NCBI GenBank assembly: GCA_044426075.1
Contig: JAWXUT010000048.1
Location: 1-12,479 of the forward strand
Length of the DNA: 12,479 nucleotides
Source of the DNA: JAWXUT01 sp044426075
GTDB taxonomy: Bacteria > Bacillota > Clostridia > Christensenellales > DTU072
Direction: 5' to 3'
Positions 1-6,192 of the stretch are shown in pieces (within the stretch, counting starts at the first letter, position 1; each line of letters starts with the position of its first letter). The notes under the pieces were generated by a model that did not search any database, was not told the DNA's origin, and was given only the letters and a program-made list of their open reading frames with translations. The translations under genes and the position numbers were made by a program.

Positions 1-168
1 CGCTTTGTTCAGATACCTAAAAATGTGCCTTCGCCAAATGAGAAGCCTAGCGGTTGTTATTTTAACACGCGATGTGCGAAATGTTCCGAAATATGTAAAA
101 AGCATATGCCCCCACTTATAGATATAGATGGCAGACAAGTGCGCTGTTGGAAGAGGATAAAAGTATGA
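1..168 (+). CDS. Peptide ABC transporter ATP-binding protein, OppD/DppD type (3' fragment)
   Basis: Frame 1 is open from the window edge to TGA at 166-168, giving 55 residues, so only the C-terminus is present. It contains the cysteine pattern of the oligopeptide/dipeptide transporter C-terminal domain (oligo_HPY): GCYFNTRC, then KCSEIC, and a final RQVRCW. In OppD/DppD and OppF/DppF proteins this domain follows the nucleotide-binding domain. The stop overlaps the ATG of the next gene, an OppF-type ATPase (ATGA), so the two are probably translationally coupled and form the ATPase pair of one peptide importer on the cytoplasmic face. Substrate-binding and permease genes would lie to the left. 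I assign the OppD role from gene order and the C-terminal motif only, because the Walker motifs are outside the window. Confidence 0.85.
   Translation, partial: RFVQIPKNVPSPNEKPSGCYFNTRCAKCSEICKKHMPPLIDIDGRQVRCWKRIKV
151..156 (+). promoter_or_regulatory. Ribosome binding site AAGAGG that sets the oppF start
   Basis: AAGAGG lies 8 nt before the ATG at 165 and inside the end of the upstream gene. It supports ATG 165 over the in-frame TTG at 147, which has no good Shine-Dalgarno sequence and would overlap the upstream gene by more. Confidence 0.7.
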
Positions 169-1121
169 GTACATTAATTGAGATAAAAAACTTATCCGTT
201 GACTTTCCAATGGGCAAAACAAAGGGTAAAAAGAACTATTTAAGCGCGGTTTCCGATGCCACATTAAGCATACAAAAGGGCGATATGTTTGGCATAGTTG
301 GCGAAAGTGGGTGCGGAAAAAGCACGCTTATAAACGCAATTTTGGGATTTTGTGACATTACAAGTGGCACAATTTCAGTTATGGGCAATGAACTTTCTAA
401 CAAAACCGCAAAGTCGGTGCTACGCGAAGCCAGAAAACACATGCAAGTAGTTTTTCAAAATCCATACACATCACTAAATCCAAGGCTAGAGGTGCACGAA
501 ATCGTGGCAGAACCGCTACTAATTAGTGGCGTAAAGGATAAAAAAGTGTTGTTTGATTCTGCCTTAGAAATGCTGATAAAAGTTGGTATGACCGAGCAAG
601 ATGCAAAGCGCAACATATTTGAATTTAGTGGCGGGCAAAGGCAGAGGATAGCAATAGCGCGTGCACTAATCACAAAGCCCGATATTTTAATGCTAGATGA
701 ACCAGTATCCGCCCTAGACCTATCAGTTCACGCACAAATTTGCAATTTATTGTTAGATTTAAAGGAAGAATACAATTTAACCTATGTGTTTGTGTCGCAT
801 AACTTATCACTAATAAAGCACATTTGCAACAAAACTTGCGTTATGTATTTAGGGCAAATTGTGGAGCTTGGTGACAGTAAAAAGATATTCAAAAATCCAC
901 ATCACCCCTACACAAAAGCGTTGTTGTCTTCCGTACTAGACATACATTCCGCCCCCAAAACCTCAACGCTAGAGGGCGAACTTTCTTCCCCTATTAATAT
1001 AGGAAAAGAGTGCAGATTCTATGCCCGTTGCAACTATAAATGTGACCAGTGCAAACAGCGAAATATCGTACTAGAACAAGTTGCAGATAATCACTTATGT
1101 GCTTGTGTAATTAAAAATTAA
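165..1121 (+). CDS. oppF: Peptide ABC transporter ATP-binding protein, OppF/DppF type
   Basis: This is a 318-residue ATPase of an oligopeptide/dipeptide importer. It hydrolyses ATP at the inner face of the membrane as the partner of the OppD-type subunit encoded just upstream. All ABC motifs are visible: Walker A GESGCGKST (about 46-54), Q-loop FQNP (97-100), signature FSGGQRQR (154-161), Walker B ILMLDEP (174-180) and the H-loop histidine of VSHN (212). The C-terminal oligo_HPY segment has C283-RFYAR-C289, C293, C296, then C312 and C314. Length is normal for the family. The ATG at 165 overlaps the preceding stop as ATGA and has AAGAGG 8 nt upstream. The family is certain; whether the cargo is oligopeptide, dipeptide or something else (for example nickel) cannot be told from the ATPase, so the symbol marks the OppF-like position only. 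Confidence 0.9.
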   Translation: MSTLIEIKNLSVDFPMGKTKGKKNYLSAVSDATLSIQKGDMFGIVGESGCGKSTLINAILGFCDITSGTISVMGNELSNKTAKSVLREARKHMQVVFQNPYTSLNPRLEVHEIVAEPLLISGVKDKKVLFDSALEMLIKVGMTEQDAKRNIFEFSGGQRQRIAIARALITKPDILMLDEPVSALDLSVHAQICNLLLDLKEEYNLTYVFVSHNLSLIKHICNKTCVMYLGQIVELGDSKKIFKNPHHPYTKALLSSVLDIHSAPKTSTLEGELSSPINIGKECRFYARCNYKCDQCKQRNIVLEQVADNHLCACVIKN

Positions 1122-1153
1122 TATGGTTGAATGAAAAAATGAAAAATTATGGA

Positions 1154-1168
1154 AACCCGTAAAGGGTT
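1154..1168. repeat. Small AACCC/GGGTT hairpin
   Basis: A 5-bp stem, AACCC (1154-1158) and GGGTT (1164-1168), encloses a GTAAA loop. It sits beside the strong terminator and next to an A-rich stretch with ATGAAA words. A similar ACCC-GCA-GGGT hairpin sits beside the other strong terminator at 11479-11489, so it may belong to a family of intergenic mini-hairpins. It is too short to be significant alone. Confidence 0.4.
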
Positions 1169-1180
1169 GATTATATTGAA

Positions 1181-1216
1181 AAACGGGCTGTAGAGAAATT
1201 TCTCTACAGCCCGTTT
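1181..1216 (-). terminator. Perfect 36-nt palindrome, intrinsic terminator, probably bidirectional
   Basis: The sequence from 1181 to 1216 is exactly self-complementary. Arms begin AAACGGGCTGTAGAG and the centre is AAATTT, giving a stem of about 16 bp with a 4-nt loop. Read on the minus strand it continues as CCCGTTTTTC, a T-run suited to stopping transcription of the lipoprotein gene that ends at 1235. On the plus strand it is followed by TTTATATTG, a weaker T-tract 60 nt after the oppF stop. It lies between convergent genes, so it probably serves both. Confidence 0.85.
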
Positions 1217-1234
1217 ATATTGTTAATTGATTAA

Positions 1235-3505
1235 TTAGGTTCCAGTGTATTCAGCTTTTAAATCTGCAATCTTATCGGTTTCAATTGTTACATAGTCTTC
1301 ATTTTCGTCGATATCTGTTGGAACAGTTGCGTTATTGTAGTTTGTATAACGTGCTGTTTCTTTTTCAGTATAGATTGTTTCGTACAAGATGTCATATAGA
1401 TTTTCACCGTTTACGTTGATAAGGTTTTTATTTAGTGCTGCGATAACTTCTTCTACAGACATACTTGCAAAGTCATAGCTGTTTTCACCAGAGAATGGTG
1501 TCATACTTACGCAAATCAAGTGGATACCATATGGTGTGAATGTATATGCTAAGTACTCGTCGCCATCATCATCTGTAGCCATTGCGTCGCCCACAGTTGG
1601 GGTATCACCTGCAACTAACCAAGCAAGCTCTAAGAATGACTCGTAGAAGCCGTTTGGATCATCAATTGCATCATCGTAGCTTGGAGCAATTAGGTAACCG
1701 CTTGAGCTGTTCATTGTACCTGGATCATCATTGTACATATACATATATTTTTCAAATATAGCGTATTTTTCTGCACTGGTTTCAGCTTTTAAAAGTTCGG
1801 CTTCAAGGCTTGCCATAACATCAGTTACATATTCTTCATCTGGGTAATATGCTTGTGAAGGGCAAATGCCGTCGCCTTCATAAATACACTCTGACTCATC
1901 GCCACCCATTTCGCAACAAGGGCAATCGTAATCTGGATCGTAGTCTGGATTACTTGCTGTTGTTGTGGTGTTTTCAAGTAGCATTTCATAAATTGCTTGA
2001 TTATATGCTTCGTCTTCGTCTTTAGATGAAATGTATTCTGTAGCAAACGCTGCATCTTCATCACTAAAGCTGAATAGTATTTGCATTACATAGAAGTAAT
2101 CTGATAGTGAAACTTCACCAAGCTCAAGTAAATCTTCGGTTGGTAGGTAGTAAACGCTCTCTAGTCCGCTTGTTAGGCTTGAACCAAAGGTTGAAGTATT
2201 TGTTTCTGTATCTGTTGCAGAGTAGCTTGTGCTTCCAGTTGTATATAGATACATAAATTCGTCATAAATTTCTTGATCGCTAACTGTGATTTCGCCTTCA
2301 GCGTCGGTGCCTTTTTTAACTTCAACTGATAAAGCGGTTATAACTGCACTTTCAAATGCGCTATCGTAACTTGCTTGCAATGTTGTGTAGTTTGATGCAA
2401 GCGCCTCTGTTAATTGACGATAAGCATCAACTTCTGCAGCATCTGCATTTAAGTCTGATTTTAATTCTTCGTAAATTGCATCAAGGTCTAGCATTTCTAC
2501 TATTCCGCCTGCACTTTCAATTTCAGCTACTGTTGCATATCTGTTAACAACAACATCGTCTGCTAGTGTTATTTCATCAACATCGGTTTCTTCTTCAGTT
2601 GTTTTTGTGTCCCTTGGGCTTACAACGTCGTAAGAATAAGTTGCAACGTGCTCTTCAAATGTAGTTTCGCCGTCATCGTCAACAACCTTTTCTTCAAAGC
2701 TAATTGTTAGTTCGTAATCGGTGCCTTCTGTAGTTGAATCAAAAGCAGTTGTGTACATACTTGTTGGTACAATTGCAGGATCTGAATAGTAATATGTGCC
2801 GTCTTCATTTTCATAAATAACGCGGAACAAAATGCTATCTGTATCTATTCCTTGGTCAACATAATATTCGTCTTGCAAGTAACCTGCAATCTCGCCGTCG
2901 TTTGAATCGGAACCAGTTACAGTGCCAGTTACAATGTTGCCGTCAGCGTCTTCATAACTCTCTAAAAACTCAATTCCAACAACGTCTGTGGTTTGTAGGT
3001 CGTCAACTATATCATCCAATTGTTCTTGATAATATTCTTCCATATATGTTTCAACTGAAGATTCAACACTCTCGTTAACACTCAAAATTGCTGCATAGTA
3101 TTCAGCTGGTGTTAGCACCTCATAAGGTGTGTCGAATGTGCCATCTGAACCCATAAGTAGGCTGCTTGTGCGCTCTGCACGATTTTCGCTATCAGATAAC
3201 CACAACATACCTTCAATTGTTAGGTATTTGGATTTGATTTTATTTTCTACCGCCCAATCGAACGCAGTATCTACATCATAACCATAATAGTAAATTAGAT
3301 AATAAGCGTAAGTTGAGTAGTATTCTAGCAACTCATATTGCGTAATAGTCAAAGTGATACCATCTTTCTCGATAGTAACAAGTGTTTGATTTGAAACACG
3401 CTCTGCATTTTCTTTAATAAAAATGTTGCAACTAGTAAATGTTACGCAAAACATAGCAATCATAACGATGATAGCAATTAGTCTTACAATTTGTTTTTTG
3501 CTCAT
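1235..3505 (-). CDS. Large acidic lipoprotein with SurA/PrsA-like peptidyl-prolyl isomerase domain
   Basis: This 756-residue predicted lipoprotein has a Lys/Arg start, a hydrophobic core at about 7-24 and the lipobox-like FTSC with acylation site Cys26, so it should be anchored outside the membrane. Residues about 45-100 resemble a SurA N-terminal chaperone region. About 470-670 looks like a parvulin domain: a first strand VMQILFSF, then DDPGTMNSSSGY (593-604), FLELAWLVAGDTP (624-636) and TPYGIHLICVS (657-667), matching the family pattern of a GxxG-like turn, an 'F..A..L..G' helix and a final 'YG.HII' strand. The domain is interrupted by an insertion with Cys at 528, 530, 531, 540 and 548. 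The middle is rich in Asp, Glu, Thr and Tyr and unrecognised. PrsA proteins are usually near 300 residues, so this is unusually long. AAGGAG at 3511-3516 supports the start. Foldase function is inference from weak similarity; the lipoprotein call is firmer. Confidence 0.7.
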   Translation of the reverse strand: MSKKQIVRLIAIIVMIAMFCVTFTSCNIFIKENAERVSNQTLVTIEKDGITLTITQYELLEYYSTYAYYLIYYYGYDVDTAFDWAVENKIKSKYLTIEGMLWLSDSENRAERTSSLLMGSDGTFDTPYEVLTPAEYYAAILSVNESVESSVETYMEEYYQEQLDDIVDDLQTTDVVGIEFLESYEDADGNIVTGTVTGSDSNDGEIAGYLQDEYYVDQGIDTDSILFRVIYENEDGTYYYSDPAIVPTSMYTTAFDSTTEGTDYELTISFEEKVVDDDGETTFEEHVATYSYDVVSPRDTKTTEEETDVDEITLADDVVVNRYATVAEIESAGGIVEMLDLDAIYEELKSDLNADAAEVDAYRQLTEALASNYTTLQASYDSAFESAVITALSVEVKKGTDAEGEITVSDQEIYDEFMYLYTTGSTSYSATDTETNTSTFGSSLTSGLESVYYLPTEDLLELGEVSLSDYFYVMQILFSFSDEDAAFATEYISSKDEDEAYNQAIYEMLLENTTTTASNPDYDPDYDCPCCEMGGDESECIYEGDGICPSQAYYPDEEYVTDVMASLEAELLKAETSAEKYAIFEKYMYMYNDDPGTMNSSSGYLIAPSYDDAIDDPNGFYESFLELAWLVAGDTPTVGDAMATDDDGDEYLAYTFTPYGIHLICVSMTPFSGENSYDFASMSVEEVIAALNKNLINVNGENLYDILYETIYTEKETARYTNYNNATVPTDIDENEDYVTIETDKIADLKAEYTGT

Positions 3506-3510
3506 ATTGG

Positions 3511-3573
3511 CTCCTTATTAATTAAGAGTAATTCGTACTAAAACATTATATACTAAAAAGAAAAAATTTTCAA
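3511..3573 (-). promoter_or_regulatory. Sigma-70/SigA-type promoter and RBS of the lipoprotein gene
   Basis: On the minus strand a TTGAAA -35 box (3568-3573) is separated by exactly 17 nt from a perfect TATAAT -10 box (3545-3550). AAGGAG (3511-3516) follows, 5 nt before the ATG. The spacing and both hexamers are near consensus, so the gene probably has its own strong constitutive promoter rather than depending on readthrough from pflX. Confidence 0.8.
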
Positions 3574-3644
3574 GTTATTTAAACAAAAAAATAACAATAA
3601 AAATGAAAATTGTGTGAAGATGCTAAAAATGCAATTAAAATAAA

Positions 3645-3663
3645 GAAAATCCCTAAAATTTTC
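3645..3663 (-). terminator. Weak AT-rich hairpin, possible terminator after pflX
   Basis: On the minus strand GAAAAT and ATTTTC form a 6-bp stem around a 7-nt loop, followed by TTTATTTTAATTG. It lies about 85 nt after the pflX stop, in the 243-nt gap before the lipoprotein promoter. The stem is A/T-rich and short, so termination here would be inefficient. I see no better candidate in the gap. Confidence 0.25.
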
Positions 3664-3748
3664 AAGTAACGGCTGCCAATAATCTTCAAAAAGTATAATT
3701 TTTGCAAATAAAGTTATGGTGCTGCGGTTACTATCCAGATTTCTACCA

Positions 3749-4594
3749 TTATTTATAAAATTCGGGAATGTAGTCGGTTGCAGCAGAAGCCGCCTCTTGT
3801 ATAAAAATGTCGCTGAAATTGAGGGTTTCTGCGTGGTTTGCAATTATTTTATACTCGATAGGTTTTAGGGTGCGACCCAGCTCTTTGCACGCTGGCATTG
3901 GCGTAAACTGCGACATCACACTGACGGTACGCGCCTTTATGCGGTGCAAAATATCCAACACACCCAAGCTGTTTTGCACATAACTCGGCAAAACAAGGTG
4001 GCGCACAATCACTCCCGATTGCATTATGCCTGCGCCGCTAAAAGTATCTGTGGTTTGATTTAGCATTGTTTCAATTGCGCGCTCTGCGTGTTCGGCGTAA
4101 TTTTTAATGTGCGAAAATTTTTCTGCTAGCGCGTTATCGCTATATTTAAAATCGGGTAAGAAAATATCAATATATCCTTTTAATCCCGCTATAATTTCAG
4201 CGCGTTCGTATCCACCACAATTATAAACGGTGGGGATGCTTGGCTTGTAAATATCAAGCGCCCGCTTTATACTGTCTGAGTGGTGCGTGGGCGTTACAAA
4301 ATTAATGTTATGAACCCCGCAGTCCTCCAACTCCCTAATAGCTTCGCTAAGTTCGTATGGGGTATAGATGCGCCCTTTTGGCTCTCTGCTAATTTCAACA
4401 TTCTGGCAATAATCGCACTTTAAAATACATCCGCCAAAAAAAATTGTGCCACTGCCACGAGTGCCACTTATAGGGGGCTCTTCATAGTGGTGTGGCGCTA
4501 CGCGGTTTATTATCATATCATAAGATGATTTACACTTGCCAAGTGTAATTGCTCTATCAACATTGCAGCTGTTTGGGCATAGGTTGCAGCCCAT
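3749..4594 (-). CDS. pflX: PflX-type radical SAM protein (COG1313)
   Basis: This 281-residue radical SAM enzyme belongs to the PflX group, homologues of pyruvate-formate-lyase activases whose substrate is not established. The cluster motif CILKCDYC places Cys56, Cys60 and Cys63 as ligands of the SAM-binding [4Fe-4S] cluster. The N-terminus has the family's extra cysteines (C3, C6, C10, C21) in MGCNLCPNSC and GKC. The stretches EEPPISGTRGSGTIFFGGC, HNINFVTPTHH and PTVYNCGGYE are typical of the family. Length is normal. The ATG shares its A with the upstream stop (TAATG, a 1-nt overlap), which implies coupled translation. It is the last gene of the run. No glycyl-radical enzyme is encoded nearby, so a PFL-activating role is not supported. 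The family call is firm; the biochemical role is unknown. Confidence 0.88.
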   Translation of the reverse strand: MGCNLCPNSCNVDRAITLGKCKSSYDMIINRVAPHHYEEPPISGTRGSGTIFFGGCILKCDYCQNVEISREPKGRIYTPYELSEAIRELEDCGVHNINFVTPTHHSDSIKRALDIYKPSIPTVYNCGGYERAEIIAGLKGYIDIFLPDFKYSDNALAEKFSHIKNYAEHAERAIETMLNQTTDTFSGAGIMQSGVIVRHLVLPSYVQNSLGVLDILHRIKARTVSVMSQFTPMPACKELGRTLKPIEYKIIANHAETLNFSDIFIQEAASAATDYIPEFYK

Positions 4595-5487
4595 TATATC
4601 ATACCCGTGCTACCCGTTACAAGTAGCGTGATTAAATATAGCACTGGCAACATTATAACTTGAATTGCTAAATAAATTAGCAAGCTGTGTCTGCCACAAA
4701 ATGAAAATGGTTTTGTTATCTTTAAGTTCAGTTTGGGTAACAAAGAAGTGTGTTTTCGGTATACCGTTTGGCCAATTATCGCACCAATCATAAAGAAACA
4801 GAAAAATGGTAAAATAGGGAAATAGTCGGGTGCCGTGGTGTACCACACATTGCGCGTGTACACAAACACACCCGCGAGTGTTGAGGTATATGGCGCCGTT
4901 TCCCCGCTGTAAGCCATATCGTAAAGGCTAACATTATAGCACATATTTAATACAAATGACACAACCACCAGTGTTGCTGTTGTTATTAGTAAAGCATACT
5001 TTTTATACTTAGATTGCCTTGCAATAAGCGTTATTATAAGCTGCATAATGGCGTAAAACATAACGGCAAAACTTAGGCAATGTATAACACCCAACCATAT
5101 AAACATATAGCTGTAGTTAAAGCCCTCTTGAATTACATAAGTAACCAATGAAATTAGTGCCGCAACTGCCACCAGTTTAAGCCCGCGCAAAATATTGTTT
5201 CTGCTAAAAGATGTGCATATGCCCGACACAAAAAAGAACACAAACACAAAAAACACCCAGCCTGCTGCCCTAATTTGACTATCTACATACCACGATGCCA
5301 AATTGTAAATTCCACGCAAAACTGCGCTATCACTTATGCGCCACGCACTGCCAAAAATACTAGATATATCAAACATAGTGTGGTCTAAAAGTACCATTAA
5401 AATGGCAAAACCACGCATAAAGTCCAACTCCCAACAGCGAGTTTTTTGCGTGGATAAATTGCTATCTGTTTTTTTTCTACCTAACAT
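4594..5487 (-). CDS. DUF1624 / HGSNAT-like multispanning membrane acyltransferase
   Basis: This integral membrane protein has 297 residues from the chosen start. The N-terminal RCWELDFMRGFAILMVLLDH followed by TMFD is the signature of the DUF1624/heparan-alpha-glucosaminide N-acetyltransferase catalytic family, with His35 in the first membrane helix as the candidate acetyl-carrying residue. Further hydrophobic helices lie near 76-92, 104-120, 127-155 (probably two), 163-185, 222-242 and 268-292, so about eight spans. The C-terminal GRHSLLIYLAIQVI matches the conserved last helix, though the 'IH' common in this motif is 'AI' here. By analogy it may acylate a cell-surface sugar or polymer; the bacterial substrate is unknown. 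ATG 5487 has GGAGG 12 nt upstream. An in-frame ATG at 5523 would add 12 basic residues but has only a distant GAGG. Its stop overlaps the pflX start. Confidence 0.8.
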   Translation of the reverse strand: MLGRKKTDSNLSTQKTRCWELDFMRGFAILMVLLDHTMFDISSIFGSAWRISDSAVLRGIYNLASWYVDSQIRAAGWVFFVFVFFFVSGICTSFSRNNILRGLKLVAVAALISLVTYVIQEGFNYSYMFIWLGVIHCLSFAVMFYAIMQLIITLIARQSKYKKYALLITTATLVVVSFVLNMCYNVSLYDMAYSGETAPYTSTLAGVFVYTRNVWYTTAPDYFPILPFFCFFMIGAIIGQTVYRKHTSLLPKLNLKITKPFSFCGRHSLLIYLAIQVIMLPVLYLITLLVTGSTGMI

Positions 5488-6190
5488 CTTTGTAAAGAAC
5501 CTCCGCCAAATTGCGTTCACCATTTATAATTCTAAACACCTCAAAGCGGTCATTGTATTCATGAATAAGCGTATTTTCTTCTCTGCTGCTAAAATACACT
5601 TTTGGCACTTCCGCATAACGCACTTCGGGCCTAACAAATTGCTCTTTGTTAAATTGTGAATAGCTGTGGGGGTTTTCTGCCATTTTTCTTGCAGAAGAAG
5701 AGATTGTATCCCTACTATTTTCACTTTTTTTGCTATATTTGTTCTTCTTATGCGCCCTTGCACGCGAATCGTGTTCATCTTCCTCTTCAAAATAAGCCGT
5801 TTGCTTACTACTCTTTTTGGGGAACACCTTGTTGCGATTTGCGCGTTTTTGTGCACGCTTTTCTGCCAACTCTTGCTCTTTTTCGCGCTCTTCTTCACGT
5901 TCTTTTTTGCGTACTTCGCGCTTGTTGTGGCGCTTTCTTGCTATCATTATAGCCGAAACAAGTATACATATTGCTAATCCTATTAAATAATATAATGAAT
6001 TAGCGTCAAGCGCAAATGGATTGAATCCCATAAAATACATCAGCGCATATCCAAATGCACAATAAAGTACGGGCAACCACAAACAGAAAGCCGAAAGCAC
6101 ATAAAAAACTGGTGTGAGGATAAATTTTATAATTTTCCATATCCCCACAAGAATTTTTACGCCTAAACTTTGCTGTTTCTTTTTTGCCAT
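5477..6190 (-). CDS. Unrecognised membrane protein with charged cytoplasmic-type tail
   Basis: I do not recognise this 237-residue protein. It has hydrophobic stretches at about 13-53 (two helices or one long re-entrant pair) and 65-84. A dense Lys/Arg/Glu region follows at about 85-120 (KKEREEEREKEQELAEKRAQ), likely helical or coiled coil, then a polar, probably disordered linker to about 180. A more ordered C-terminal segment contains VPKVYFSSREENTLIHEYND and FEVFRIINGER. With the positive segment just after the last helix, most of the protein should be cytoplasmic. The ATG lies 2 nt after the serS stop (TAA-TT-ATG) without a clear Shine-Dalgarno sequence, so it probably depends on ribosomes finishing serS. 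The 3' end overlaps the acyltransferase gene, which suggests co-expression and perhaps shared function. It is intact and clearly coding from this packing. Confidence 0.75.
   Translation of the reverse strand: MAKKKQQSLGVKILVGIWKIIKFILTPVFYVLSAFCLWLPVLYCAFGYALMYFMGFNPFALDANSLYYLIGLAICILVSAIMIARKRHNKREVRKKEREEEREKEQELAEKRAQKRANRNKVFPKKSSKQTAYFEEEDEHDSRARAHKKNKYSKKSENSRDTISSSARKMAENPHSYSQFNKEQFVRPEVRYAEVPKVYFSSREENTLIHEYNDRFEVFRIINGERNLAEVLYKDVR
5500..5504 (-). promoter_or_regulatory. GGAGG ribosome site for the acyltransferase gene
   Basis: On the minus strand GGAGG is followed after 12 nt by ATG 5487. The spacing is long, but the core is stronger than the GAGG (5539-5542), which is 15 nt from the alternative ATG 5523. 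It lies inside the end of the upstream gene. Confidence 0.5.
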
Positions 6191-6192
6191 AA

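Noticed and set aside
147..164. TTG start extending the oppF-type gene by six residues
   Set aside because: The ATG at 165 overlaps the upstream stop as ATGA and has AAGAGG at 8 nt; the TTG lacks a comparable ribosome site.
3553..3843. Minus-strand open frame of 96 residues after pflX
   Set aside because: It starts inside pflX in another frame, has no ribosome site and encodes a Phe/Leu/Ile-rich sequence typical of random AT-rich DNA.
3749..4594. Pyruvate-formate-lyase activating enzyme
   Set aside because: The N-terminal Cys set and the EEPPISGTRGSGT region mark the PflX group, and no glycyl-radical enzyme is adjacent.
5336..5977. Several plus-strand open frames opposite the acyltransferase and orphan genes
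   Set aside because: They are antisense to well-packed genes with coupling junctions, and have biased compositions and no ribosome sites.
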